From Sialis fuliginosa (taxonomy: Eukaryota > Arthropoda > Insecta > Megaloptera > Sialidae): a stretch of 64,000 bases of DNA. The notes under the pieces are model-generated. The model made no database searches, was not told the origin of the DNA, and saw nothing but the letters and a program-made list of their open reading frames with translations. This document shows positions 24,073-37,111 of the stretch, in pieces. The stretch lies in the NCBI GenBank assembly GCA_961205875.1, contig OY540818.1, positions 15,226,761 through 15,290,760 on the forward strand, read 5' to 3'. A program made the position numbers and the translations under genes. The stretch's first letter is position 1; each line of letters opens with the position of its first letter.

Positions 24073-25846
24073 TATTTTATTTTTATATAAAAAGTTCATT
24101 CCAACTTTTGTAGTTTCTTTAAATATTACTTATCTCTTTTTAGTACGCTATTATTTGAATGTCATAAAATTAGAAACGACAAAATAATATTGTACTTACC
24201 CACTTCTTCATTTTCATCTAAAATAAAGGAAGCATATTAAAATTCATTAGAACATTTTTGCGATAATTTATTGTTCTGATCTAAAGATACAGCGAAAATT
24301 GACAAGCTTATAATAATGTTGAATAATTTTAATAAGGGCACCTGATTGATTCTGCATTTCATTTGATTATAACTAATTTTCTATTTTCTAATAAAATCAT
24401 TATAAAATAATGTCAGAGGGATATCAAATTATATTGACTAAACTCACTCTATTCGATTCATCTAAAAAAAATGGTAAAACTTGTTTATTTCTAATTAAAA
24501 ACTTTATTTGAATACATGGATTTTTGCAGTCGTATAATTTTATTAAATATTCAACATATAGTTTTCTTTTAGAATAATCGCTAAAATAAATTGTTGTGGT
24601 ATTTATTTAAAGACGATTTCAAGATGATTGAAACATTAAATTCGAATATCAGCGCTTAATTATAAAGAAGAATGAAATTCTGTAAAATATTATATTTTGC
24701 TGTAACAGAATATTTTTTTATTTTAGTTATTATTATAAATGTAGGTATATGTTTAATTCATTTGGTCACATAAATATTTAAAAATAAATAAATATTCTGA
24801 AATGTGCTTTCATCAAACTATTTTTCTACATTCATATTATATTGTAATGGTTTATGTGTTAGGTTAAATATTTGTTCATATTATATACAATTGTATTATA
24901 AATAATTCAATGTACCATACACGTGTGTACATTATACATATATGACTATGTAACAAAAATCCCTCTTAATAACAATTTAACATTTTCTTTAATAAACTAC
25001 ACAATATACAAACTATTATATTTTTTATTTACATAATCTCTTATACATTTAAACACATTTACAATTTTATTTTATGTATTTACATTATAAAAATAAAGAG
25101 ATCACAATGACAGTAAAGTAATTATATCCTATAAGTTAACACAAATATATTTAGAATTGTTTTTGATACATTTAAACTATCTGCAGTAATTCAAAATATC
25201 TTTTTGCTTTAGTTGACCTAAAATACTGGCTTAAATGCCTATCTTTCATATATCGGGAAGTTTTTGACTAATATAATCAAATTAAGAAGATTATACTACT
25301 CGTACATATATTTTTATTTTTATAAATACTATTACATACATTATTTCGTTGCATGGAAATAAAATGATCACATATCTGTAAACTTTATAATGGTTATTTT
25401 TGTGTACTAGTTTGTATGTATATTTGTTTTGTATATTTTCATTTAATAAAACAATTGTAACTGAACAATGTTCTTTTATTATTCGTTATTCAGTTACGTT
25501 TGTTTTATAAAATGAAAACGTAAAAACATATTGAACCTTCTACAAAATTAAATATTAAAATTTTTTTTGATGCGATCATTTTATTTCTAGGCGACACACA
25601 TTTAATTTTTCATACTGCATGGAGTTGATTTATATAAATCAAATCAAGATAAATAAAAAAATAAAGAAAATAGAAATATTGAAAATGTATCAAATATTAT
25701 ATTATCAATTATAATTAATTGTGTTTAAGATTTTTTTACATTTAATGTAATAGTGATAGTGACGATGTTAATTTAGCAGCTCAATAAAAAGCACCATCAA
25801 AATATACCGAGTGGATTAAAAAGTGACTTAGTTCTCTGGAATTTCA
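24073..25846. other. AT-rich intergenic sequence, nothing recognised
   Basis: Extreme AT content, no frames above 60 codons, and no repeats with clear ends. Confidence 0.55.
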
Positions 25847-26154
25847 ATGTCCGGTATTATAAAGAATTTGTTTGGGAGCTAACGCTATCTGCGAGGTGTC
25901 AAATCGTTATGAAATTGCTTGATATTTTAAAGCAGTGGTAATAAATGTATAGTAATGTTAATGTTATGCCTTTTATGAGGTACACTTGGTAGCACTTATT
26001 TTTAATTGCTGATTTATATTTAACGCGCATACCTACGATTTCATTAGTTACATCTGTAAGTGTGTTGTCATTTATATTCAATGCCTAGCAGATAGCGTTA
26101 GTCACAAGATAATCAGCTGTTGCACTCGAGTAAATTCTTTATAATATCGGGCAT
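25847..26154. mobile_element. MITE family E, complete copy (308 bp)
   Basis: The left end ATGTCCGGTATTATAAAG and inverted right end ATGCCCGATATTATAAAG form TIRs of about 23 bases. A second inverted word, GCTAACGCTATCTGC on the left and GCAGATAGCGTTAG on the right, lies just inside. A truncated copy occurs at 28811-28974. No target-site duplication is evident at the chosen ends, and the superfamily is not assigned. Confidence 0.65.
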
Positions 26155-28810
26155 ACGTCACAGTAACTTTGAAAATAAATACATATACATTTAAATTAAT
26201 TTAAAAAAATTAATTATAACTGTGAAAATTTAACAAAAGGTTGTATTTTTAATTTATTTTAATGAAAGGGATAAAACTACCAAATGATTTATCGAAATTA
26301 TTTGCATTTTTATAAGTTTTGAAACTGTAAATTATTTTTAATCACTCGGTATTTGGTTTTTGTATTATACAGAACAATGATTCGACTTTTCGTTGTGTTG
26401 CGAATTAATACTATGTATTTATTTATACTTCAGCTAGTTTTTTTCATGCAATGTAATAATGATTTACAATGTGTCGAATGACGAATATTTAGATATATGT
26501 AATAATAAATTATTTTAATCAGTGATGCAATATTTTATTAATTATATTTCTTTCCTTATATATTATAAAATAAATGTATTATAAAGTTTACATCACTGAA
26601 TAAAAAAATACATATAAAATAAAAATCTTTATTTACAGTAAATGCCTATACAGAAAATTCCTTTTCGTTTATATGTTTAGAAATATCTACATGTATTTTA
26701 AATATAATTCATAAATTGAAAATTAAGAAAATACATTTTAAGAAACTTTCTGTATATTGTTTTAATATATTAAAATTGGATAGTATGAATACAACGGAAT
26801 ATATGCTAATTATAAGGAAATTTTGAGTTTACGTTCATTCAGATTTATATGAAGAAATTTTTTAAGTTGATACTCAAAACTAAGTAAAGAGTAAAATGGA
26901 TAAGTTTTTACTTAAATATTGTATGAATTAAAAAAGGACATACATACTTTAAAAACATTTGAAGACTGAACAGTAGTAGGCACAGCTTTGTCATGTTCAT
27001 ATGTGTAATAAAAAAAAAACTTAAAAAAGAATGGAAAATAATTCTATAGATTCAAGAGAGAAAATGTTAAGTGGCTATCTGATCATTTCCTTAGAGAAAA
27101 CATGGAAACGCGAAAAAAAACCCTATCGTATCAACAGCGCTTTAGAACCTTTTTAAAGGTATATTGGCTATGTAGGTTTTCAAATAAACGTGGCTTAAAA
27201 CATTGATAAGTCCACTCGAAAATAATTGCTGATATGTTCTTTAATATCTTTTTAAATAATTTTTAATATTTGAAAAATTTCATTGGGATATTCTCCTGAG
27301 ATTGTATTCCGTTTTATTCATATCACCCATTATGTATGTTATTTTAAATTATGCAAAATTACGATATATTGTAAGAATTAATTATTTTTTTAAATTAACA
27401 AATCACAAAAAACATAATTGTTGAAAGATTTCGAAAAGAAACCCTATTTAAAAGGTACATGACACTTCGTTATTCCCTAAATGAATTATTTATATTATTA
27501 TTCTCTCCGTGCTTCTATACTAAATGTAGCTTAATGTGAAACAGTCTGAATGCCAATCAGTTGTCAAATTACACAAAGATGTTCAAGTAAAACTCATTAA
27601 GTTTAAAAATAACAGTAAGATTTTTCGCTTTATAAAATATCAAATTTTACATACATTAACTGCAAGGCGTATGCGCGAATAAACTTAATATAATGTTATC
27701 AGGTTATAAATTATAAAAAAATATATTTATTGCAGTATAATAAATAATTATGGGCGCATATTTACTGTAAAGTTAATCTATTTTTCACAATCAGTGTTTG
27801 CAATATATTATTTATTAAATTATTCGACTAACTTTTTTTTATTCAAAATTTATTTTATTTTCTTAACATTTTCAATGAACAAATATTTTTGAAAATTAAT
27901 ACTCTATGGAAAATATAATATCTAAAACAATACAGAGATAAGAAATTTGCATAAATATCCTCTTTTATTCGGCGATTAACTGTTAACAGTTTATTTTCTG
28001 ACGTCTTATCGTTAACATAATAATTTGACCGGAAACAGTAAACAATAGAGTGTTTAATTGTAGAATAGGATATCTATCTTGAATAATTCATATTGTCCAC
28101 ACTTTAAATAAGATTTAGCTAGGCTGTAAAGGCATTTACGTTCTCATTTGCATTTGAGGAGCCAGTTTATATTATACCCAAAAATGGTGTATTATAATGT
28201 ATTATTTTTTTAAAGATAATGTTCTTATATAAATGTTTATACCCGATTATCCGATTTTTAAATATTTTTTAAATATTTATTTACTAATTTTTTATGACAC
28301 ATTACGAAATTTTACTACGAAGTACTATTCTATATAATTTATATGACAGGGGCGTAGATATAGGGACTGCAATTGTTAGTAATAATACATATACATAAAA
28401 AAAAAGAAAACGTTCTTTATTACGAATATTATCCTGTTTGGCATCACATTCAAAAACTTTTCATATGATCTTTGTGTTTTTCCAGCAAATTTTTTTAAGG
28501 ACTAACTAAGAAAAAATAATCTACTGAAACAATGGGCAATTCATCTAATTAACGTTTATTTTTGCCACCTAACGTTAAAATATAAATATTTGTTCAAATT
28601 ATATTATATAATATATAGTTTTCAAATATATTTTAATGTTTAGCAAGAAAAAAACATTAATAAGAACAATTATACATTTTTTTTGTAGGTTATTTATTCT
28701 TGATTAATTTCGTAAGGATGGTTTCCAAAATTTTCGACCCACTCTATCGCCCTTGTAAAGATCCGTAAATACACTAATCGGAAGTATATTAATTAAAAAA
28801 TTTAATTGAC
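26155..28810. other. AT-rich intergenic sequence, nothing recognised
   Basis: No gene or repeat with ends. The stretch 26900-27200 is slightly more complex but has no frame. At 28347 the words CAGGGGCGTAGATATAGGG look like a lone hAT-type terminus without a partner. Confidence 0.5.
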
Positions 28811-28974
28811 TCTTGTCCGGTATTATAAAGAATTTTCTCTCGAGCAAAAGTGAAGCAGTGGTGACGAGTGTACCTCATAAGATGCATAGCATTTACATTA
28901 TTATACATTTATTACTTTTGTTCTGGAATCCCGAACAAATTCATAACGATTTGACACCTCGCAGATAGCTTTAT
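28811..28974 (-). mobile_element. MITE family E, truncated copy
   Basis: TGTCCGGTATTATAAAGAAT followed by CTCTCGAG matches the right end of 25847-26154 read inverted. The other side keeps AACGATTTGACACCTCGCAG, which matches the inner left part, but it lacks the outer TIR, so one end is missing. Confidence 0.55.
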
Positions 28975-29029
28975 ACAAAAAAGCAATTACAACTGGATTA
29001 AATTAAAATTTTAAAATTATTAATAAGAA

Positions 29030-29185
29030 AAAGAAGCCTTATGTAATTAATGAAAGATCCCTTACAAAAAAATTCTGATGGAAAAACTCAAAGATATTTG
29101 TAATATCATGATGATGAAAACAAAGCTCTTGTAAAAAAGTTGGTAAAAGTGATGCCAAACGGTATAAAGTTATTAATGAAGAATA
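29030..29185 (+). pseudogene. Possible coding relic, unidentified
   Basis: In plus-strand frames, this stretch reads DGKTQRYL, stop, YHDDENKALVKK and then, after a one-base frame change, VGKSDAKRYKVINEE, stop. The run of charged residues and GAT/GAA codons looks more protein-like than the surroundings, but a stop and a frameshift interrupt it. I do not recognise the family, and it may be chance. Confidence 0.2.
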
Positions 29186-29389
29186 AAGGCATGTACACAA
29201 TGTATATAATGTATGAATGTAATATTTACATCCATGTAACTTACAATGTTTTAAAACCGTTAATATTCTGAATTTAGTACAAAAACAGGCAAGTTAAATT
29301 CGCCTGATACGTATTGTAATACTAGCTTAATTAAACTATCAAAAGATACCGAATCGATACTTATTAATGGTAAAACTTCCTTACCATAT

Positions 29390-29690
29390 CCTGAAAAACA
29401 AAGAATAAACATCGATCATCCGTCTCCTAGAGCCATTACAAACGAATGATTCGCATTTATCAGTTTGTGTATAACTGAACTTAGAGCGGCTAAAAGCTTC
29501 CGCCGATACGGAATTCTTAATCACTTACACCATCAACATTATCTGTGAAGCCGAAACCGGAGTTTCCTGCGATGCGGTGGTATTATCTCCAACCCTAATC
29601 TTGTTTCTCGGCTACAATCTTAGTGCGCGAAATTGCCACCAGATCTCAAGTCGCAATTCGATAACAACTACTCGAATATACCTGTTTACT
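29390..29690. promoter_or_regulatory. GC-shifted non-coding patch
   Basis: About 300 bases of balanced composition with many CG dinucleotides (for example CTTCCGCCGATACGG, GCCGAAACCGGAG, TTAGTGCGCG) inside AT-rich DNA, with stops in all frames. A conserved regulatory element or a non-coding exon is possible. Confidence 0.3.
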
Positions 29691-30433
29691 AATTATTTTG
29701 TGCTTCACAGATAAGCTGATGTGTTGAATTTTGTTACGCGTTTTGATTTATCGATGTTGGCGATTAATATATTATTCGAGTTATGATTTTGTCGGTAGTT
29801 ATGCGTGTAATATAGAAAGGACCCCGCACAAAATTAATGTAAATTAGAGTACATTCAAATTGGCTGAAACTGAAGTACTCGTATGATGCAGCTCGTGATT
29901 TGTTGTTCAAAAGTTAAGAATTCAAATATGTTTTCTTCATGTTTGGACATTATTTTTCTTTACTTTGCTCCTAATTTTTGTCTGTTGTCAAGTATACAAT
30001 GATGCCACACCCGGTATATTTTTGAATTGAACTTTTTGGCAATTATAAAATTAAATGGGTAGATATTTTTAAATTAACTACAAACATGTTTTACCAAAAA
30101 GTTTCAGATGGTTTTCAGACATCGCACGGACTGTTTTATTATGACATTTTCAATATAGTTACACTGAAATTATTAGAAACGTACGTTTTTCTTTTTATTT
30201 GAAGTTGGTTCTTAATTACAAGACTGAAATATATATTAAGTTGCATTGGGTGTATAATTTCCTGTTTATGTTATTTTCGGAAGCTTTTTATTTTATTAAA
30301 TGCTTTGCAGTTTATTTTTGTATGTATATGAGTTTGGTCACAATAATAAAAAACATTTGCTAAGTAAATGAATAGTGCTTCCTCGTGCTAAATTTACTAA
30401 ATTATTGAACAATTTAAATAAAAACCTAACCTA

Positions 30434-30518
30434 ACGTGAAACGGAAAGATCAAGTTAAAATCTTGAAATCAGGGAACAATTTTTTTCTCAAAAAATCTTC
30501 GATATTGCAAGGAAGCAA
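30434..30518 (-). repeat. Dispersed repeat family A, copy 2 (short)
   Basis: The minus strand reads TGCTTCCTTGCAATATCGAA, then TCCCTGATTTCAAGATTTTAA and CTTTCCGTTTCACG, the first part of family A. The gtctgtc part is missing. A second word GCTTCCTCGTGCTAAA, on the opposite strand at 30375-30395, may be the other end. Confidence 0.55.
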
Positions 30519-33500
30519 TACAAAATTCAGAAGCACTCCAAAGAGAACTGTGATGGTTTGATAAAAAAAATTATGAGTTATTGAATGAAAACTATAAAAG
30601 TATAACTTCAACTGAAAGAAAAATAATTACAACGAAAAATGTGCGTAATTTTGTTATAAATATTTTCAAATTAATCCTGTCATTCATATTAAATTTTAAA
30701 GAATCATACACTAATAGAATTTCTATAGTACCCTCAATTTCCTGACTTAATTCACATTTTAAATATTAATTTTCATATTACGCACTTTCAAATATTTTAA
30801 CCATAAAGCTATCTTCACAATACTGTTAAATTTCACATGCTGAGTAAAGAATGCACCCCTATGATTACCTTAAATGGGAAAACATACTGCATATTGCTAT
30901 AATAATACAAAAATGGTTTATTCATAATGTTAAAGTACAGTTCAGTTGTCTCTATGTTCATTATATGCTGTATGTATGAATTTTTATTATGCTTTGTACA
31001 CTTACAATTTCAATTATTGAATATTTAATAAGAGTTGTATAAATATTCAGAGAATGGAAAGTTTAATAGAGGTTAATTATATTCAAAAATATAATGTATG
31101 GGCGGTGTTTCTTAAATAGGGGTACATAAAGATATATTCGGAACAAGAATTGGGGTATTATAGTGCTGGATTAGCCATTATGTAATAAAAATCTAGGGTT
31201 ATAAAATATTTAAATTTAAAAAAAATATATTTTTTGTTACATAAAAATACACCCGATTAAATGATTTTTCAAGAAAATGGATAATTTTCTATGAGTGTTT
31301 TATATCCATAAACAGTAAAATTACTTTTTCTTAAAATTTATTGGATTTATGAATTGAGCACTTAATTCTCTACAAAATATTGCCCTGAAAAATTTTCAAA
31401 ACAATTTTTCAACGAGATATTCACGCGTAAGTAAAAAAGTATTTTTTTCTATGTTAATCAAATGGGAAAGATACTCGGTATGCGGCGTCCACAGGTTTGA
31501 TCTATGAGTCTGAAATTTTGGGACAGTTAATTTTTGATCCAAAGCTAAAATAGTCCAATGGGACCGAAAAAAAAAATAAAACACCCTAGTGTACATATAC
31601 TATACATTGCAGTGATTCTCAATATTTTAAATTGCATGCATTTATAGGTATCTATACTATATACATATATATGTATATTATTAAACGCAACGTCTGTCTG
31701 TCCGTATAATATAAATATACTGTTACTTTATAATTATGTGTATACATTTATTAGTTCTATTATTAGATCAAAAACATTTAATAGTATGTACTTATATTTT
31801 TGTTCATTTTATTATATTATACATAAAAAAGAATAATTTTTCTATGTATGTTAGCTTTAAAGGTGTTATTAGTCAAAATGTATTCAACAAGAGAACATAT
31901 AATATGAAATATTTAAATTTAACTTTATAACTTTAGATATCGAGGATTTTGTAAAACGATATGAAACATTTAAACGATTTACATAAATGTAAGACTTTTA
32001 AAACAAAACACTTATTTCCGAACATACTTCAAATTAAGTTGGAAAACACCCATCTTCTTTCATTCACAAGTATCTCTGTCTGTTCTGTTATTACAATGTA
32101 ATTTTCTTTCTTTGATGTTAAACTCCATAAATACAGGCTTCCGTATTAAGATATTAGATAAATAAAAAAATTCAATCTTTTAATCTGCTTTGTCGAACGT
32201 TTCCTTTGTGCCAGAGTTAGGTAAATAGAAGATTTTTCCAGTTTTTAAGTTAATATGCAGATTTGTTCAAAGAATTCTATTGAATGTCATGGGCAATAAC
32301 AGTTATTTTTATTTAGAAGTTATGTACTCTATTTGAAAGATATTAAGATAAAGATACGCAGAATATGTCTGTTATTGAAATGGATTTAAATTGATATTTT
32401 TTTGTGACAGTCACTTTTCTTTTTTAATTAATTGAATTGGATATTTATCCGTTTGTATATATTTTTTTCATAACTTCTACCGAAAAAAGGCAACTCATTT
32501 CTTATAAATAAGATGTAAGTTGCACAATATATATGTTAAAATAATAAAGTTGTATACAGAAAATTGGAAAATCCATTATTAATTAATTAATAAATATGAA
32601 TAAGATAAAAACAGTTTTGCTACCAAAAAAGCGTCATTTTAAGAAGTTTCGGTTAATGCTCTTATTTATAATTTATATACTTTTTTACTGTTGATATTTA
32701 TTAAGATATATAAAATAAATGATACTCGTAAATAACATTTTTCATATATTTACTTGATAAAAAAAATAACGACTTCCTTTTTATCAATAAGAAAATATTT
32801 TCTCAACTAGGTATTTTTGACAACCCAGTTGACATTTATGTGGGAACTACTTTGTCAACTTTCACATTAATAAACAATTTGATATAAAAACTGTTTTGAG
32901 ATGTCGCAGTACGATAAAGATTAGTGATCTATATAAATGACGACTCTGAACATAATTTTATTTCAAATGGCGGGCGGCGAGATACTTTTACGGTCACTGA
33001 TCTTTATGACAAAATGAAAATGGCACTTCCGGGCTTTGCCTACAAAAACGTTTTTAATTTTGTGATGTATCCATCAAGTTTTATATTTTACATTAAGATA
33101 AAAATATTTTACATTTATTTCCTTTACTAATATTTATTTTGTATTCATGAAAAGGTGGAATGAAAAACCTTTTTAATTATTTTAAACTAGCGCATTTGAC
33201 CCAGTGTTATCCGGGGATATTAATTCAATTAAACATAAAGTAATCATGCCCACCCAACATGCCCACAACATACGATTAATCGCGAATTGTTTTTTCCGAC
33301 TTCATGAAATTTATACAAAATATACAAAAATTATACACCTAAACTTTACCTATCCATTTATGAAAACCGGAATACAATCCGTTCAGCGGTTATTGAGAAA
33401 ATCGAGTAAAATTATATTTTCAAACTTCCAGGAAACACCAGGTCTTGTCTTATAATTTGTATGGAAATCAAAAATAAATAAATAAATAGGATAGCAACAA

Positions 33501-33850
33501 TCATAATAATTAATTTCGATATTTTACCTTTCATGGAAGTGAAATGTTTCTTTATATTTCTATTTTCAATCAGTATAAGTATTTCAAAATATTTAGTTAA
33601 AAATCATCATATTGTTCGACAAAATATTTGAAAGAGACTTGATCATAGTTACCTAAAAATAAAATAAAATAATGGAATTATAAATTATAGAATTCTGTAT
33701 TCCATGGCTAGATACTATTTTTTTTTATACCTGACAGTTGTATGCTGTGACATCATGGAAAAAAAACACGATTTGATAAAATTATATATTGGGTGTGAAA
33801 AAATTTGAAATAAGACTTTTCGGTTAATAAAATCGACACGTATTAGACTT
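30519..33850. other. AT-rich intergenic sequence
   Basis: No gene. The stretch 31390-31590 holds a 66-codon minus-strand frame with repeat-like words (ACTAGGGTGTTTTATTT at its start and ATATCTCG further in), probably a degraded mobile element. The other frames are AT-driven. Confidence 0.45.
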
Positions 33851-34127
33851 AACTCAAACGAACCATTTTTTTACAATTATTTTGTTATTGTGTAGTAGTG
33901 CTATCAGCAAAATCGACCACACGAGAACAACTTTTAGTGGTCGCTTGTGGTTAATACCGACTGCAGAGAACCACACAATAATCAAAAATGTTAATTAGAA
34001 ATGATTGTATCGATCATGAATATATCACCCTACTAACATTGAGTAAAAGTTGCGTTATTAATATTATTTTATGCTATTTCATTATCGGCTACACTGATTT
34101 GTTGCTATGCAGTGGTTCGTTTGAGTT
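33851..34127. mobile_element. Possible MITE with AACTCAAACGAACCA ends
   Basis: AACTCAAACGAACCA (33851-33865) and its inverted copy TGGTTCGTTTGAGTT (34113-34127) bound 277 bases with no frame. The word GACTT flanks both sides (33846-33850 and 34129-34133), one base off on the right, so a short duplication is possible but not clean. Confidence 0.45.
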
Positions 34128-34930
34128 CGACTTTAAAATTATACAAATGTGATTACAATAACAAGCTCCTACTGTATTTAATTAAAAATATATCGTAATT
34201 TTTAAAAACATTTTTTTAACAACAATACCCTTGTAAGACCCACATTACGTAATCTTATAAATTATGTCACTATATATATTATACACAAATGTCAACAACA
34301 AATAGTAATATCATTTGTCGGCTTCCAAACATAACGTCACATACATTTCACGTTTTCACAGAACCGGCACAATTCGAATGTGCAGTTACGTAAGAATAAC
34401 TAATAAGCATTGTTCCATTTTGTACCCTGCAGTAACCGAATATGTTCACATTTCACCCTTAGACGTCGGTCTCAGGGTTACCACACTTGCAAACGTTAAA
34501 GTTATTTGAAACAGTGCAACAGTTTAAATATACGTTGTTGTACAAAGTTAGTTCTATATAACCTAACTGGAAAATTACATTCAAGCTATAGTGGCTTGTC
34601 TTAAGTACAAATGTAGAGACGAGTTAAATAAATTAAATTGTTTTCACTAAATATATGTTACTATTCTTCCTACGCCTTGTGATATTATATGTGTAATATT
34701 ATACATGTGGAAATTCTGACCCGAATTTTTCATCTAACATTTTAATGGCTGAATTGTTTTTGATTGGTGTTGTTATTATTCTAAATTATTTCACTGAAAA
34801 TTTGATAACATGCACTTTGTACACTCGAATATAAAATTTAATACTTTGCACTAAAAATTAATACTTTGCACTGAATGTTCCTACTGATGTTTTGATATTT
34901 TTAATGTGATTCCTTGATGATTAATTATTA
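34128..34930. other. AT-rich intergenic sequence, nothing recognised
   Basis: An accidental 64-codon frame lies at 34315-34509, in a slightly GC-richer stretch. A short direct repeat AATACTTTGCACT occurs twice near 34840-34870. Nothing else. Confidence 0.5.
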
Positions 34931-34938
34931 CATATTTC

Positions 34939-35201
34939 CAGCGTCGACTTTAGGGGGGGGGGGGCGCCTGGGGAGCCAGGTCAAGTGGGGTAGCGCAAAA
35001 TAGGGCATAAGTGACTTTTTTCGTTCAACTTAGTTGGATTCTGCAGGATCCCGCCAAGCTGAGATATTAACTATTCAACTTATTTGTAAATGAATCAATT
35101 TTAATTTACATTTTTGGTGATTTTTGAACATTTCTTTAGGGGGAGAGAGGGCGGAAAAATAAATCTCACCCAGGGCGCCAGACTTACAAAGGCCGGCTCT
35201 G
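34939..35201. mobile_element. hAT-type MITE, 263 bp, with exact 8-bp duplication
   Basis: The left end CAGCGTCGACTTTAGGGG and inverted right end CAGAGCCGGCCTTTGTAAG are similar hAT-type termini. The 8-mer CATATTTC flanks both sides exactly (34931-34938 and 35202-35209). A run of 12 G (34953-34964) lies near the left end, and GGCGCC words occur near both ends. There is no transposase. Confidence 0.85.
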
Positions 35202-35209
35202 CATATTTC

Positions 35210-36483
35210 TGGTATATTTATTGTGATTTTCTATATTTTAACCTAACTAAAATAACCAACCTCCCTTCGCCCCAATATATTACCCTAACCAAGGACAGTT
35301 AACGTGTATATTATTAGAGCATCAACTTTATTCTGAATAAATATTTATATACGTGATTTTTGACAATTGTGACGTTATACCGGCATTTTCTTTAATACGA
35401 ATTAAAATTTAGTACGAAGTACTAAAATTTATGTTCAAGTGTACAAAGTGCATACAATCAAATTTTTAGAAAATTAAGTTCACATAATAAAATTATTAAA
35501 TGGAAGATATGTTTCTAATTTAATATTCTTTTTATAATTTTGATGTAATTCTGAATTTTTCATCTCTTTCGTCTATATTTTTGGGTACCTTCTTTTAACA
35601 AAGAAAATTTTATCTTTAATCTAAAATGCAAGAAAAAGTTGAAAACAAGAATATGCTAATATCAAAAGATCATCAATTTTGTAGAAAAAAAGAGTAAAAT
35701 GTAAATTACGAAAATGAATGTGCATTTTATTCCGATAAAAATATTAAATTCAAGCAAATTATAATAAATTTTAATGTTTCAGTTTGGGAGCATGTTTTTA
35801 AAGATGATATCAAAGTAGATGTCTTATTTTTATTTTCCCTTAACTGGATATTTTATGCTTGTTTAGATTCAAATCTCTGCAAAGGTTTGATTTATTTATT
35901 CATACTACATTATATTCCTATGGAAAATTTCTTTGAAATGAAGTCAATTTGCAGTTCAAAAAGATGATATGAATAGAATATTAAATGTTTTTAAATTGAA
36001 AATTTGTTACGTCAACATTTAAGAATAATAGTTCTTTTAATTAATATATAAGCTCTCAAGAATAACGCGATAATGATTTTGGTTGTAATTTTTCAGATCA
36101 ATGAAATTGGAAAACCTTCAAAATAAAATTCTACGGAAATATGTAAGTACTAACGTTATAAAATTATTCTTTTTACAAAAAATTATGAAAAGCATCATAA
36201 TTTTGCATGTTAATAAGATATGATATACACAAATACTTATAGTGGAATTTTGTATGTTATAATTTATATTATATATACATCCGACACAAATTATAAAATG
36301 GTGGAAATAAAATTAACATTAATCAATATCTAGACGTGAAACATTGAATATCAGTGTAAAAGTTTTCTAATAAATCACTATATTTTTTGGTGTTCTGCAT
36401 AATAAAATCATATCAATATTTTCCTAAACAAATATATGTTTCTGGCAAAACAACATTTGTTATTTCTGTTTCTGCCTTTACAA
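35210..36483. other. AT-rich sequence downstream of the gene
   Basis: No feature recognised between the hAT MITE and the candidate poly(A) signal. The part nearest the gene may be 3' UTR or downstream flank. Confidence 0.5.
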
Positions 36484-36489
36484 TTTATT
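36484..36489 (-). terminator. Candidate poly(A) signal AATAAA
   Basis: The minus strand reads AATAAA about 180 bases after the TGA stop of the membrane-protein gene. It is the first such hexamer downstream, and no competing gene lies nearby. In DNA this AT-rich the hexamer is frequent by chance, so only its position supports it. Confidence 0.35.
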
Positions 36490-36665
36490 CTCTTATTCCC
36501 AACTGTACATCGATAATGTCTGGGAAATTTCCATGTCTAGTCAACACGTTCCAGAAACAATTCGCAATTCGGAAACCATACTGTGGTAACTCGCGACCGC
36601 TTTGACATTTTAATATTCTCTTAATTTCCGGACAAGTGGTAACCCTGTCATAACTTCACCGGCAT

Positions 36666-37007
36666 TCACACATACCCGCCTGCTTCTAGTTTTAATGCCG
36701 CTTCGTAAGTTGGCAGTCCCGTTTCGTCACTTGGAATACTAACCGTAATACCCGGACTAGTGTTTCCGGTGACGATGGTTGATGTGGCTGTCTTCTCCAC
36801 AGGATCCTCGGACTCTATGTTCTCGAGGTCGGTGTCTAGGTGTATTTCGATGCTCTCCGGGTCCTGAAGAGCTAGTTTAGCTTTGTCCGTGCCATGCATG
36901 TTGATGACTGACTCGTACGGAGGAGGTGGACCAGGAGTTGGTGGTCTAATGATCGTTGAGTCGACTGAATAAGAGTCGGCTAAGAATAATCCAGTAGTTT
37001 CGTAGCA
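36666..37007 (-). CDS. Terminal coding exon: cytoplasmic tail with PPxY and LPxY motifs
   Basis: This exon encodes 113 residues and a TGA stop. It opens in phase 0 after acceptor TCTTTATTACAG (37008 upward) with CYETTGLFLADSYSVD, reaches PPTPGPPPPYESV about 25 residues in, runs through an acidic Ser/Thr-rich middle (DLENIESEDPVEKT), and ends LPTYEAALKLEAGGYV. The PPxY motif (Tyr135 of the protein) and LPxY motif (Tyr205) are typical ligands of WW domains. A C-terminal G-Y-V could also resemble a PDZ ligand, but that is weak. Base composition is much higher in G+C than the flanks, and synonymous third positions look mixed rather than AT-driven. The stop codon at 36666-36668 is followed by AT-rich 3' sequence. 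Confidence 0.87.
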   Translation of the reverse strand, partial: CYETTGLFLADSYSVDSTIIRPPTPGPPPPYESVINMHGTDKAKLALQDPESIEIHLDTDLENIESEDPVEKTATSTIVTGNTSPGITVSIPSDETGLPTYEAALKLEAGGYV

Positions 37008-37111
37008 CTGTAATAAAGATTAGAGTTGTAATAAACATCTTCGATGCAGCACATTACTTTTAACTTAATAATCGCAATGATTTTAATAAATATATACGTT
37101 GTATACATATA

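Noticed and set aside
28347-28370. CAGGGGCGTAGATATAGGG as a hAT left end
   Set aside because: No partner end or duplication found nearby.
31396-31596. 66-codon minus-strand frame with balanced composition
   Set aside because: The words at its start and inside (ACTAGGGTG, ATATCTCG) are repeat-like, and no domain is recognised.
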